Source of the DNA: Azospirillum canadense
Lineage (GTDB): Bacteria; Pseudomonadota; Alphaproteobacteria; Azospirillales; Azospirillaceae
Direction of reading: 5' to 3'
DNA length: 64,000 nucleotides
NCBI RefSeq assembly: GCF_025961225.1
Contig: NZ_JAOQNG010000001.1
Coordinates: 62,001 to 126,000, forward strand
Made by a program: the position numbers and the translations under genes. A model generated the notes under the pieces. That model was not told where the DNA came from. It saw nothing but the letters and a program-made list of their open reading frames with translations, and searched no databases. Shown piece by piece: positions 45,076-55,975 of the stretch (the first letter of the stretch is position 1; each line of letters begins with the position of its first letter).

Positions 45076-45323
45076 TTGCGTCCATCCTGTCCCATGGCGG
45101 CGGCCATCTGGGACCAAAACATTTTCTGCAGCTGCTCCATGCCCTGGATGCCCGCCGGCAGCCAAGTCTTCATCATCGTCTCCGGGTCCATGGCGTGCAG
45201 GCTGGCCGTCATGCGGTCCTGGATTTCCTGCATCATGGCGTCCTGCATCGGCTTCACGTCGGGCAGGCCCAGGAAGTGACGCGCCTCGTCGGGTGTGCAA
45301 TCGATGTCGATGGTGATCTTCAT
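45072..45323 (-). CDS. Small conserved protein (DUF6489-like)
   Basis: This 83-aa protein begins MKITIDIDCTPDEARHFLGLPDVKPMQ and ends with a methionine-rich helix that resembles the C-terminal part of phasin-like or DUF6489 proteins. I am not sure of the family. It is coupled to the ferredoxin gene by an overlapping stop. No signal or membrane segment. Confidence 0.7.
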   Translation of the reverse strand: MKITIDIDCTPDEARHFLGLPDVKPMQDAMMQEIQDRMTASLHAMDPETMMKTWLPAGIQGMEQLQKMFWSQMAAAMGQDGRK

Positions 45324-45476
45324 GGCCCCATTCCCTCGGAAAGCGCGTGGTACGCGGGAAATTAAGGGTTGAGCGCCGCTTCGGCTCATGCCCCACTATA
45401 CAGATAGGGAGAACTGGTGCAACGGCACCGCCGCGCCAGTTTAATACGGAACGCTCCAGCAAACGGAAACGCCCAC

Positions 45477-47498
<2,022 letters not shown>

Positions 47499-47502
47499 GA
47501 CC

Positions 47503-48027
47503 ATGGGACGCCTGACCATCGACAGCCCGCTCGGGCCGCTGACCCTGACCAGCGCCGATGGCGCCATTGTGGCCCTTGATTGGGGGGCCCTGGACTGGGG
47601 ACGGCAGGGGGACGACGCGCCGGACCCGGTGCTGGAGGAGGCCGCCCGGCAGCTCGCCGACTATTTCGCGGGCAAGCGGACGGGCTTCGACCTGCCGCTG
47701 GCGCCACGTGGAACGGCCTTCCGCCAGAAGGTCTGGGCGGCAATGCTGGCCATCCCGCCCGGAACGGTGCTGACCTACGGCGACGTCGCCCGCATGCTGG
47801 ACAGCGCGCCGCGCGCGGTCGGCGGAGCCTGCGGGGCGAACCCGATCCCGGTCATCATTCCCTGCCACCGCATCGTCGGCAGCGGCGGCGCGCCGGGCGG
47901 TTATTCCGGCTTCGGCGGGTTGGAGACCAAGGACTGGCTGCTCCGGCACGAAGGCTTCCGGGGGAAGGCCGGCAGGGCGGTGACAGGCACCGCGGCCGGC
48001 GATACGCTGACGCTTCAGCTTTTATAA
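47503..48027 (+). CDS. ogt: Methylated-DNA-protein-cysteine methyltransferase
   Basis: This 174-aa suicide repair enzyme removes methyl groups from O6-methylguanine. The reactive cysteine is C121 in VIIPCHRIVG. The DNA-binding region TAFRQKVWAAMLAIPPGTVLTYGDVAR and the wing GGYSGFGGLETK follow the family. Length matches Ogt. It lies between the YyaL gene and the quinone reductase. Confidence 0.92.
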   Translation: MGRLTIDSPLGPLTLTSADGAIVALDWGALDWGRQGDDAPDPVLEEAARQLADYFAGKRTGFDLPLAPRGTAFRQKVWAAMLAIPPGTVLTYGDVARMLDSAPRAVGGACGANPIPVIIPCHRIVGSGGAPGGYSGFGGLETKDWLLRHEGFRGKAGRAVTGTAAGDTLTLQLL

Positions 48028-48047
48028 GAAGGGGGGAGGGAGCCACC

Positions 48048-49022
48048 ATGGTTCACGCGATCCGCATCCATGAATACGGCGGACCCGAGGCGCTGCGCTG
48101 GGACGAGGTCGAGGTGGGCGATCCTGGCCCCGGTCAGGTGCGGCTGCGCCAGACCGCCGTCGGGCTGAACTACATCGACACCTATCACCGCTCCGGCCTC
48201 TACAAGCTGCCGCAGCTTCCGGCCGTGATCGGCACCGAAGGCGCCGGCGTGGTGGAGGCCGTGGGGCCGGATGTCACGACGCTGAAGGTCGGCGACCGCG
48301 TCGCCTACGCGCCGCTGATCGGTGCCTATGCGGAATCGCGGCTCGCGCCCGCCGACCGGCTGGTTCCGCTGCCGAGCTGGATCGAGGACAAGCAGGCCGC
48401 CGCCATGATGCTCCAGGGCATGACGGCGCAGTTCCTGATCCGCTCGACCTACGCGGTGCAGCCGGGCGACACCATCCTGGTGCAGGCGGCGGCCGGCGGC
48501 GTCGGGCTGATCCTCTGCCAGTGGGCGAAGCATCTGGGCGCCACGGTCATCGGCACGGTCAGCAGCGACGAAAAGGCGGAGTTGGCCCGCGCCAACGGCT
48601 GTGACCATCCCATTGTCTACACCCGCGAGAATTTCGTGACCCGGGTGAAGGACATCACCGACGGGCAGGGCGTGCCGGTCGTCTACGACGGCGTCGGCAA
48701 GACGACCTTCATGGACAGCCTGGACTGCCTGCGCCCGCGCGGCTTCATGGTGCTGTTCGGCGCGGCGTCTGGCCCGGTGCCGCCGCTCGACCTGCAGCTT
48801 CTGGCCGCCAAGGGCTCGCTCTACGTCACGCGGCCGACGCTGTTCACCTACGTCGCCAAGCGCGAGGACCTGATGACGAGCGCGGCCGACCTGTTCGAGG
48901 TGGTGCACACCGGCGGGGTAAACATCAACGTCCGCCAGACCTTCTCGCTGCGCGACGCGGCGGAGGCCCACCGGGCGCTGGAGTCCCGCGGCACGACGGG
49001 GTCGACGGTGCTGTTGCCGTAA
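48048..49022 (+). CDS. Quinone oxidoreductase, zinc-independent MDR family
   Basis: This 324-aa NADPH quinone reductase-like enzyme (QorA type) lacks the catalytic-zinc ligands. It has the NADPH-binding motif QAAAGGVGLILCQWAKHLGA and typical TVGLNYIDTYHRSGLY-like region, ending GSTVLLP. Strong Shine-Dalgarno GGGGGGAGGG at 48031-48040. Function: one- or two-electron reduction of quinones, protective. Confidence 0.9.
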   Translation: MVHAIRIHEYGGPEALRWDEVEVGDPGPGQVRLRQTAVGLNYIDTYHRSGLYKLPQLPAVIGTEGAGVVEAVGPDVTTLKVGDRVAYAPLIGAYAESRLAPADRLVPLPSWIEDKQAAAMMLQGMTAQFLIRSTYAVQPGDTILVQAAAGGVGLILCQWAKHLGATVIGTVSSDEKAELARANGCDHPIVYTRENFVTRVKDITDGQGVPVVYDGVGKTTFMDSLDCLRPRGFMVLFGAASGPVPPLDLQLLAAKGSLYVTRPTLFTYVAKREDLMTSAADLFEVVHTGGVNINVRQTFSLRDAAEAHRALESRGTTGSTVLLP

Positions 49023-49033
49023 GGCGATTCAAC

Positions 49034-49058
49034 CCTCTCCCGGCCCCGCCGGGAGAGG
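49034..49058. terminator. Terminator-like hairpin, family B repeat
   Basis: CCTCTCCCGG (49034-49043) and CCGGGAGAGG (49049-49058) form a 10-bp stem between the convergent quinone reductase and dnaQ genes. It matches the CCCTCTCCC-type repeat and may terminate both. Confidence 0.55.
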
Positions 49059-49067
49059 GGATTGACG

Positions 49068-49745
49068 TCACTCCGCAACCCACAGCGGGTTCTTCAACTT
49101 CCCCAGAAGCTCCGCGTGGGCCGACAGCTCCTCCTCGCTCGGGGCGTGGGGGCGGGGGGCGCGGTAGGGGCGGTCGATGCGGATGGAGGTCCCGCCGGTG
49201 CCCAGCGGGCCGGCGGATAGGGCGAGGCCCGCTTGGCGGCCACCCAGCAGCTCCAGATAGACCTCGGCCAGCAGCTGCGCGTCGAGCAGAGCGCCGTGGT
49301 AGGTGCGGCTGGAATTGTCGATGCCGAAGCGCTTGCAGAGCGCGTCCAGGGTGGCCGGGGCGCCGGGGAATTTCTGGCGCGCCATCATCAGCGTGTCGAC
49401 GGCGCGGTCCCTGGGCATCACCGGGTAGCCGGCGATCTTCAGCTCCCAGTTCAGGAAGTTCATGTCGAAGGCCGCGTTGTGGATCACCAGCGGGGCGTCG
49501 CCGATGAACTCCACGAAGTCCGCCACCACGGCGTTGAACAGCGGCTTGTCCGCCAGGAACTCCCCGGTCAGGCCGTGCACCGCCACGGCGTCGGCCGGCA
49601 CGTCGCGTTCCGGGTTGATGTAGCGGTGGAAGTTTCGGCCGGTCGCAACGTGGTTGACCAGCTCGACGCAGCCGATTTCGATCAGCCGGTGCCCTTCTTC
49701 AGGCTTGAAGCCCGTCGTTTCGGTATCGAGCACGATTTCACGCAT
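49068..49745 (-). CDS. dnaQ: DNA polymerase III epsilon subunit (proofreading exonuclease)
   Basis: This 225-aa DEDDh exonuclease removes mismatches during replication. The metal-binding residues are in LDTETTGF (ExoI), IHNAAFDMNFL (ExoII) and YHGALLDAQLLAEVYL (ExoIII, with the H-x4-D spacing). It overlaps coaE by eight bases. It ends the ppsR operon. Confidence 0.96.
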   Translation of the reverse strand: MREIVLDTETTGFKPEEGHRLIEIGCVELVNHVATGRNFHRYINPERDVPADAVAVHGLTGEFLADKPLFNAVVADFVEFIGDAPLVIHNAAFDMNFLNWELKIAGYPVMPRDRAVDTLMMARQKFPGAPATLDALCKRFGIDNSSRTYHGALLDAQLLAEVYLELLGGRQAGLALSAGPLGTGGTSIRIDRPYRAPRPHAPSEEELSAHAELLGKLKNPLWVAE

Positions 49746-50382
49746 GACTCACCTGTCCCGGCTGGTAACCCCGCGGTGGCCAGTGCCGGCCGCGGAGACG
49801 TTTCACGTCCGCAATGATCTTCCCCAGGGCCCGTCGGGTGCGAAGGCGGCCGTCGCCGGTGTTCACGACGTAATCGGCGCGCCGGCGCTTCTCCGCGTCG
49901 GGCGTCTGCCGCAGGAGAATAGCGGCGAACTTCTCCGGCGTCATGCCCGGCCGCGCGAGGACCCGCGCCTTCTGCACCAGGAAAGGGGCGGTGACCACCA
50001 CGGTGCGGTCCACACGCCGCTCGCCGCCGGTTTCGAACAGCAGAGGGATGTCGAGCACCGCGACGCGGACGCCGCGCCGGGCCGCGCGAGCCAGGAAAAC
50101 GCGCTGCGCCTCCCGCACGGCGGGGTGCAGGATGGCCTCCAGCCGCTTCAGCGCCTCCGCGTTGCCGAAGACCGCGGCGCCCAGCGCGCGGCGGTCGACC
50201 GCGCCGTCGCGGACCACGCCGGGGAAGGCGGCGTCGATGGCCGGTACGGCGGCGCCGTGCTTGGCCAGCAGCCCATGCACCACGGCGTCGCTGTCGCACA
50301 CCGGCGCGCCCATGCGCTTCAGCATGCGCGCCGCCGTGCTCTTGCCCATGCCGATGGACCCCGTGAGGCCAAGTACGATCAT
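49738..50382 (-). CDS. coaE: Dephospho-CoA kinase
   Basis: This 214-aa kinase completes CoA synthesis by phosphorylating dephospho-CoA. The P-loop is GSIGMGKST (residues 8-16). The acceptor-binding parts HPAVREAQRVFL and DIPLLFETGGE are present. It overlaps dnaQ and follows aroE by six bases. Standard conserved gene order. Confidence 0.96.
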   Translation of the reverse strand: MIVLGLTGSIGMGKSTAARMLKRMGAPVCDSDAVVHGLLAKHGAAVPAIDAAFPGVVRDGAVDRRALGAAVFGNAEALKRLEAILHPAVREAQRVFLARAARRGVRVAVLDIPLLFETGGERRVDRTVVVTAPFLVQKARVLARPGMTPEKFAAILLRQTPDAEKRRRADYVVNTGDGRLRTRRALGKIIADVKRLRGRHWPPRGYQPGQVSHA

Positions 50383-50388
50383 GGCGCC

Positions 50389-51228
50389 TCAGCCCGCAAG
50401 CACGACGCGGCGCAGTTCCTCGGTCACCTCGGGTTCGGTGCCGAACCAGGCAGCGAAACCAGGGCGGGCCTGATGGAGCAGCATGCCGACGCCGTCCACC
50501 ACGCGGTTGCCGCGGGTCTGCGCCGCCTCCAGCAGCGGGGTGATCAGGGGCGTGTAGACGATGTCGGTGACGACCGCCGAGGCTGGCAGGGCGCGCAGGT
50601 CCAGATCCAACGGCGGCTGGCCGGCCATGCCCTGGGTGGTGGTGTTGACGACCAGGGCCGCCCCCTCCAGCAGGGTTTCACGTGAAACCCAATCGGCGAC
50701 TTCGATGGCGCCGCCAATATCTCCGGCGAGTTCCTCCGCCCGCGCCTTGGTCCGGTTGACCAGCCAGACCAGCGGCGCGCCCTCGTCCAGCAGCGAGGCG
50801 ACGACCGCGCGCGCCGCCCCTCCGGCGCCGATCACCAACGCCGGCCCATCGGACGCCTTCCAGCCCGGCGCGCCACTCTTCAGGTTCTCGATGAAGCCGA
50901 AGCCGTCGGTGTTGCGGCCCTCCAGCGTCCCGTCCTCGCCGACCACGATGGTGTTCACCGCGCCCATGCGCTTGGCCGTGGCGTCCAGCCGGTCCACCGT
51001 GCGGTAGGCCGCCTCCTTGTGCGGGACGGTGACGTTGCAGCCGCGGAAGCCCAGCGCGGGCAGGGCGCGGATGGCCTGCTCCACGCAGTCGGGCGGAACG
51101 GCCAGCGGCACGTAGGCGCCGTCGATCCCGTAGCGCTCCAGCCAATGCCCGTGCAGCCGGGGGGAGCGCGAATGCCCGACCGGCCAACCCATGACGCCGG
51201 CCAGCCTGGCCTTGCCGCTGATCATCAT
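50389..51228 (-). CDS. aroE: Shikimate dehydrogenase
   Basis: This 279-aa NADPH enzyme reduces 3-dehydroshikimate in chorismate synthesis. It has [14 protein letters not shown], the catalytic lysine in [17 protein letters not shown] and the dinucleotide loop [12 protein letters not shown] parS site (50673-50690) lies inside, coding V-S-R-E-T. Start ATG 51228 (or 51225), preceded by GAGGGCGGA. Confidence 0.95.
   Translation of the reverse strand: MMISGKARLAGVMGWPVGHSRSPRLHGHWLERYGIDGAYVPLAVPPDCVEQAIRALPALGFRGCNVTVPHKEAAYRTVDRLDATAKRMGAVNTIVVGEDGTLEGRNTDGFGFIENLKSGAPGWKASDGPALVIGAGGAARAVVASLLDEGAPLVWLVNRTKARAEELAGDIGGAIEVADWVSRETLLEGAALVVNTTTQGMAGQPPLDLDLRALPASAVVTDIVYTPLITPLLEAAQTRGNRVVDGVGMLLHQARPGFAAWFGTEPEVTEELRRVVLAG
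50673..50690. promoter_or_regulatory. parS-type site within aroE
   Basis: GGGTTTCACGTGAAACCC contains the 14-bp core GTTTCACGTGAAAC of the sites at 41329 and 43315, with G/C instead of T/A at the ends. It lies about 2 kb from the putative oriC. Confidence 0.85.
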
Positions 51229-51235
51229 TCCGCCC

Positions 51236-51838
51236 TCACTCCCCAATCACCCCATGCACGCGCAGGAACCCGAGCAGCGGCAGAAGCGGCAGCCCCAGGA
51301 TCGTGAAGAAGTCGCCGTCGACGCGCTGGAACAGCTGCGCCCCCAGCCCTTCCAGCTGGTAGGCGCCGACGGAGTGCAGCACGCCGTCGCCGGTCTGGTC
51401 CAGATAGGACTCCAGGAAGGCGTCGCTGAAGGGGCGCATGGCCAGGCGGGCGCGGTCCACCTGGTGCCACAGCCGCTCCCCGTCGCGCACCACGACGGCG
51501 CAACTGACCAGCCGGTGCGTCTTGCCGCGCAGATCCTTCAGCTGCTCCCGCGCGGCGTCGCGCCCGGTCGGCTTGTCGAACCAGCGGCCGTCGCATTCCA
51601 GCATCTGGTCGGCGCCGATCACCAGCGCGCCCGGATGCTTGCGGGTCACGCGCTGCGCCTTCAGTTCGGCCAGCGTCTCCGCCACCTCGTCCACGCCGAT
51701 GCCCTCGGTGCGGGCGGCGAGCTTGATTTCCTCCTCGTCCACCGCGGTGGGGGCCAGGGTGACGCGCACGCCGGCGCGCTCCAGCATCTCCGCGCGCGTC
51801 TTCGAGCCGGACGCCAGGACGACCGCCGGACCGCTCAC
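51236..51838 (-). CDS. maf: Maf-family nucleoside triphosphate pyrophosphatase
   Basis: This 200-aa Maf/YceF pyrophosphatase removes non-canonical nucleotides or links to division control. It has the family start [32 protein letters not shown] and the second segment [26 protein letters not shown]. It overlaps ppsR by four bases and lies seven bases before aroE. Confidence 0.93.
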   Translation of the reverse strand: MSGPAVVLASGSKTRAEMLERAGVRVTLAPTAVDEEEIKLAARTEGIGVDEVAETLAELKAQRVTRKHPGALVIGADQMLECDGRWFDKPTGRDAAREQLKDLRGKTHRLVSCAVVVRDGERLWHQVDRARLAMRPFSDAFLESYLDQTGDGVLHSVGAYQLEGLGAQLFQRVDGDFFTILGLPLLPLLGFLRVHGVIGE

Positions 51839-52713
51839 GGCACACCGCCGGGCTTGCCGCCGCCGCCACCACCCGGAAGCACACCGCCCGGCAGACCGAG
51901 GCCGCCGGACTGGCGCCGGGCGAGCAGCATCATGATCTCCGCCGCGGTCTCCTCGATGGAGCGGCGGGACACGTCGATCACCGGCCAGCCGCGCCGGCTG
52001 AACATGCGCCGCGCGTCGGTCACCTCGTTGCGCACCACCTCCGGGTCGGCGTAGGTGGAGCTGTCGTTCTGGTTCAGCAGCTTCAGCCGGTTGCGCCGGA
52101 TCTGGACGAGCCGGTCCGGGTCCTTGGTCAGGCCGACGATCAGCGGGCGGGTCAGCTTCTCGATCTCCGGCGGCAGGGGGCAGCCCGGCACGATCGGAAT
52201 GTTCGCCGCCTTGATGCCGCGGTTGGCCAGATAGATGCAGGTCGGCGTCTTGGAGGTGCGCGACACGCCCATCAGGATGACGTCGGCCTCGTGCAGGTCC
52301 CAGTTCGACTGGCCGTCGTCGTGGGCCAGCGCGAAATCCATGGCGTCCATGCGGCCGAAATACTCGGCGTCCAGCGCGTGCTGGCGGCCGGGCTGGCGCT
52401 GCGATTCCACGCCCAGGAAGGCGGCCAGCGCGTTGATCAGCGGATCCAGCACCGGGATGCAGGGCACCTGCACCTCACGGCAGAAGTCCTGGAGCCGGCG
52501 GCGCAGCGTCTCGTCCACCAGCGTGAACATGACGAGGCCGGGATGCTCCTGGATGCCTTCCAGCACCATGTCGAGCTGCCGGTCGGTGCGCACGAGGTTC
52601 CAGAAATGCTCGACCGGACGCACGTCGTCGAACTGGATGACGCAGGCGCGGGCCACGCTGTTGATCGTCTCGCCCGTCGCGTCGGACACAAGATGCAGAT
52701 GGAACTGTCTCAT
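51835..52713 (-). CDS. ppsR: PEP synthase regulatory protein (kinase/pyrophosphorylase)
   Basis: This 292-aa DUF299 enzyme phosphorylates and dephosphorylates PEP synthase or PPDK using ADP and phosphate. Motifs are HLVSDATGETINSVARA at the start and the P-loop GVSRTSKTPTCIYLANRG. The C-terminal tail is glycine/proline-rich, unusual in the last 20 residues. It heads the operon and abuts oriC. Confidence 0.93.
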   Translation of the reverse strand: MRQFHLHLVSDATGETINSVARACVIQFDDVRPVEHFWNLVRTDRQLDMVLEGIQEHPGLVMFTLVDETLRRRLQDFCREVQVPCIPVLDPLINALAAFLGVESQRQPGRQHALDAEYFGRMDAMDFALAHDDGQSNWDLHEADVILMGVSRTSKTPTCIYLANRGIKAANIPIVPGCPLPPEIEKLTRPLIVGLTKDPDRLVQIRRNRLKLLNQNDSSTYADPEVVRNEVTDARRMFSRRGWPVIDVSRRSIEETAAEIMMLLARRQSGGLGLPGGVLPGGGGGGKPGGVP

Positions 52714-53140
52714 CCGTCCCCAAAGTGTTGTGGAGAACCCGATCCAAACCTGTGGATATCGGGGATCCCCGGATTCTATCCCCCAGGGCGGGACTCACCG
52801 CCCCCGCTGGAGCCCCCTTCGGGATGATTCCGCCGCCCTCTTCGGAAGATGGGAACAACCGGCCGCGCGGACCATGTTATCCACGGGATTCCCAGGCTTC
52901 GTGATATAGCATTTCCGCCGTTTCCGGCGAAAGCGTCCGGAGTCGTCCACAGAAGGCCGAATCGGTCCCCAGGAATCGAGTCCGCCTGTGGATGAATCCG
53001 GGCAAAGCGGGGATTCCCGCTATCCACAGGCTCCCACTACCCCATCTTCCTTTCTCATCTTAAAAAGAATACTGAGTAGGGGAGATAAGCCCGGGCGCTG
53101 GGATTCCGGGGAAAACTCCATCTGTAGGGAACGATCCGCC
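52714..53140. other. Putative replication origin oriC (ppsR-hemE)
   Basis: The 427-bp intergenic region has at least six DnaA-like 9-mers with at most two mismatches to TTATCCACA: 52729-52737 (minus), 52751-52759 (minus), 52877-52885 (TTATCCACG), 52943-52951, 52987-52995 (minus) and 53020-53028 (CTATCCACA). An AT-rich stretch at 53043-53076 next to hemE could be the unwinding element. Eleven GANTC sites lie in 52772-53106. The location beside hemE matches the Caulobacter origin. parAB and three parS sites lie within 13 kb. No gene is visible inside. Confidence 0.78.
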
Positions 53141-54187
53141 GTGTCCGAAATTCTGAAGCCGATGCTCGCCGCGCTCGCCGGCGAGGTGCGTTCGCGCCCG
53201 CCCTTCTGGCTGATGCGCCAGGCCGGGCGGTACCTGCCGGAATACCGCGCCCTGCGGGCCAAGGCGGGCAGCTTCCTGGACATGTGCTACAACCCGGACC
53301 ACGCGGTGGAGGTGACGCTCCAGCCGCTGCGCCGCTACGACATGGACGCGGCGATTCTGTTCTCCGACATCCTGGTGGTGCCGCACGCGCTGGGGCAGCC
53401 GCTGGCCTTCCAGGAAGGCGAGGGGCCGAAGCTGGACCCTGTGAGAAACGTGGAAGACCTGAAGCGCCTGTCCCGCGACCGCTTCCACGAGCGGCTGGAG
53501 CCGGTCTACGAGACGTTGCGCCGGCTCTCCAGCGCGATTCCGGAACACACCACGTTGATCGGCTTCGCGGGCGCGCCCTGGACCATCGCCTGCTACATGG
53601 TGGAAGGGGCAGGGTCCAAGGAATACGCGTATGTGAAGCGCTGGGCCTACAGCGACCCCGCCGGATTCGGCATGCTGATGGATCTGCTGGTCGAGACGAC
53701 CGCCGATTACCTCTGCACCCAGATCGAGGCGGGGGCGGAGGTTGTGCAACTGTTCGACAGCTGGGCGGGCGTCCTGCCGGCCGGGGAGTTCCGCCGCTGG
53801 GTCATCGAGCCGACGCGGCGGATTGTCGCACTGGTGAAGGCGCGCCACCCCGGAATCCCGGTCATCGGTTTCCCGCGCGGTGCGGGCCTCTGCTATGAGG
53901 ACTACGTGTCCGGGGCTGGGGTGACCGCGGTCGGGCTCGACACCACCGTCCCGCCTCTCTGGGCGGCCCGCAACCTGCAATCCCGCGTGCCGGTGCAGGG
54001 CAACCTGGATCCGATCATGCTCGCCGTCGGTGGCGAGGCGCTGCGCACGGCGGCTACGGACATCCTGGAGACGCTGTCCGGCCGGCCCTTCGTCTTCAAC
54101 CTGGGCCACGGCGTCATCCAGACGACCCCGCCGGAGCATGTGGCGGAGCTGGCACGGCTGATCAAGGAATGGCCGAACCGCGGATAG
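53141..54187 (+). CDS. hemE: Uroporphyrinogen decarboxylase
   Basis: This 348-aa haem-synthesis enzyme turns uroporphyrinogen III into coproporphyrinogen III. It has the signature PPFWLMRQAGRYLPEYR, then DAAILFSDILVVPHALG and FAGAPWTIACYMVEG. The GTG start at 53141 (VSEILKPMLAAL) is chosen for an upstream AGGGAACG and the known length. The first gene after oriC; hemH follows. Confidence 0.97.
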   Translation: MSEILKPMLAALAGEVRSRPPFWLMRQAGRYLPEYRALRAKAGSFLDMCYNPDHAVEVTLQPLRRYDMDAAILFSDILVVPHALGQPLAFQEGEGPKLDPVRNVEDLKRLSRDRFHERLEPVYETLRRLSSAIPEHTTLIGFAGAPWTIACYMVEGAGSKEYAYVKRWAYSDPAGFGMLMDLLVETTADYLCTQIEAGAEVVQLFDSWAGVLPAGEFRRWVIEPTRRIVALVKARHPGIPVIGFPRGAGLCYEDYVSGAGVTAVGLDTTVPPLWAARNLQSRVPVQGNLDPIMLAVGGEALRTAATDILETLSGRPFVFNLGHGVIQTTPPEHVAELARLIKEWPNRG

Positions 54188-54242
54188 ATTCCGCAGCTGG
54201 GGGGCTGGACATGGGCGCGGCCGCGCTCCAGTTTACGGCACC

Positions 54243-55313
54243 ATGTCCGCCCCACCATCCGGTTCCCGATCGATGCAGCGCGTAGCCGTCGTCCTGTTCA
54301 ACCTCGGCGGGCCCGACAGCCCGGAGGCCGTGCGGCCGTTCCTGTTCAACCTGTTCGCCGACCCGGCGATCATCCGCATCCCGAATCCGTTCCGCACGAT
54401 TCTCGCCAGCTTCATCTCGGGCCGGCGCGCCAAGGCGGCCAAGGCGATCTACGCCGAACTCGGCGGCAAGTCGCCGCTGCTGGAGAACACCGAGGCGCAG
54501 GCCGCGGCGCTGGAATCGGTTCTGAAGGGGCAGGGGATGGAGGCCAAGGTCTTCATCGCCATGCGCTACTGGAACCCGATGAGCGCCGAGACGGCGGCCC
54601 GGGTGAAGGAGTATGCGCCGGATCTGGTCGTGCTGCTGCCGCTCTACCCGCAATTCTCCACCACCACCACGGGCTCCAGCGACCGCGTCTGGCGGGAGGC
54701 GGCGAAGACGGTGGGGCTGACCGCGCCGACGCGGCTGCTCTGCTGCTACCCGACCCAGGCGGGCTTCATCGACGCGTCGGCCGCGGTGATCCGGCTGCTG
54801 TACGAGCAGGCCGGCAAGCACGGCAAGCCGCGCGTGCTGTTCTCCGCCCACGGGCTGCCGAAGAAGGTCGTGGCCGGCGGCGACCCCTACCAGTGGCAGT
54901 GCGAGCGCACGGCGGAATCCATTGTCGCCGCGCTGGGCATCGACGACCTGGACTGGGTCAACTGCTACCAGAGCCGGGTTGGCCCGCTGGAATGGATCGG
55001 CCCCTCGACCGACGCGGAGATCCGCCGCGCCGGCCAGGACGGCGTGCCGATCCTGGTGGCGCCCATCGCCTTCGTGTCGGAGCATTCCGAGACGCTGGTG
55101 GAGATCGAGATCGAATACCGCCACCTTGCCAAGGAGGTCGGCGTGCCCTGGTTCGGCCGCGTGCCGACGGTAGGGGTGGAGCCGGCCTTCATCGAAGGGC
55201 TGGCCCGGCTGGTCCGCCTGTCGGTCGGAAACAAGGCGCCCATCTGCGCCCAGAACGGCGGCAAGGTCTGCCCGGACGGCTTCTCCGGCTGCCCGCAGCA
55301 GGCCCGCGCGTAA
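54243..55313 (+). CDS. hemH: Ferrochelatase
   Basis: This 356-aa enzyme inserts iron into protoporphyrin IX. Motifs: VVLFNLGGPDSPEAVRPFL, the catalytic histidine in LFSAHGLPKKVV, and the late FVSEHSETLVEIEIEY. The C-terminus has clustered cysteines (ICAQNGGKVCPDGFSGCP) that may hold a [2Fe-2S] cluster as known for some alphaproteobacterial ferrochelatases; this is inference. It sits between hemE and hemJ. Confidence 0.96.
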   Translation: MSAPPSGSRSMQRVAVVLFNLGGPDSPEAVRPFLFNLFADPAIIRIPNPFRTILASFISGRRAKAAKAIYAELGGKSPLLENTEAQAAALESVLKGQGMEAKVFIAMRYWNPMSAETAARVKEYAPDLVVLLPLYPQFSTTTTGSSDRVWREAAKTVGLTAPTRLLCCYPTQAGFIDASAAVIRLLYEQAGKHGKPRVLFSAHGLPKKVVAGGDPYQWQCERTAESIVAALGIDDLDWVNCYQSRVGPLEWIGPSTDAEIRRAGQDGVPILVAPIAFVSEHSETLVEIEIEYRHLAKEVGVPWFGRVPTVGVEPAFIEGLARLVRLSVGNKAPICAQNGGKVCPDGFSGCPQQARA

Positions 55314-55353
55314 ATCCACGGAGAAGGGCCAAGAAATAGAGAAGGGGACTTCG

Positions 55354-55782
55354 GTGCTGTACGACTGGATCAAGGCGCTGCACGTCATCAGCATCATCGC
55401 CTGGATGGCCGGGATGCTCTACCTGCCGCGCCTCTTCGTCTACCACTGCGAGACGGCGCCGGGCTCCGACTCCTCGGAGCGGTTCAAGGTGATGGAACGC
55501 CGCCTGATGCGCGCCATCATGAACCCGGCGATGATCGCCGCCTTCGTCTTCGGCATCACGCTGATCGCACTGAATCCGGGCTGGATGAGCCAGGGATGGC
55601 TGCACGCCAAGATCCTGTTCGTGCTGGGCCTCGCCGCCGTGCACGGCATGATGTCGCGCTGGCGCAAGGACTTCGAGGCCGACCGCAACACGCACCCCCA
55701 GCGCTTCTTCCGCATCATGAACGAGGTGCCGACCCTGCTGATGATCGGCATCGTCATCCTCGTCGTGGTGAAGCCGTTCTGA
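55354..55782 (+). CDS. hemJ: Protoporphyrinogen oxidase HemJ
   Basis: This 142-aa four-helix membrane protein oxidises protoporphyrinogen IX. It has the conserved haem-ligand histidine in KALHVISIIAWMAGMLYLPRLFVYH and LHAKILFVLGLAAVHGMM. The start is GTG 55354 (MLYDWIKALH). It completes the haem cluster hemE-hemH-hemJ. Confidence 0.94.
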   Translation: MLYDWIKALHVISIIAWMAGMLYLPRLFVYHCETAPGSDSSERFKVMERRLMRAIMNPAMIAAFVFGITLIALNPGWMSQGWLHAKILFVLGLAAVHGMMSRWRKDFEADRNTHPQRFFRIMNEVPTLLMIGIVILVVVKPF

Positions 55783-55975
55783 CGCTCCTTTGCCCTTCTC
55801 CCCTCCGGGGCTCGCCGCCGACCGCGAAGCGGGATGAGCGCCAAAGGCGATCATAGGCGGCGAGTGGTTGGGATGAGGGGGCGGCCGAAGGCCGGAAACG
55901 CCGCCTCATTGCAGCGCTTGGACGCCCTACAGGCGCCCCCTCACCCTCTCACCAGGGGGGAGAGGGGATTCGGAG
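55783..55975. repeat. CCCCTCACCCTCTC-type repeat block (family B)
   Basis: After hemJ, hairpin-rich sequence with CTTCTCCCCTCCGGGG and, at about 55935-55970, CCCCTCACCCTCTCACCAGGGGGGAGAGGG. The end of the block supplies the last codons and stop of the P-type ATPase gene on the minus strand. No separate gene is visible. Confidence 0.65.

Noticed and set aside
47700..47716. Another parS-like site (GCGCCACGTGGAACG) in ogt
   Set aside because: Only one half matches; the other half lacks the TTTCAC pattern.
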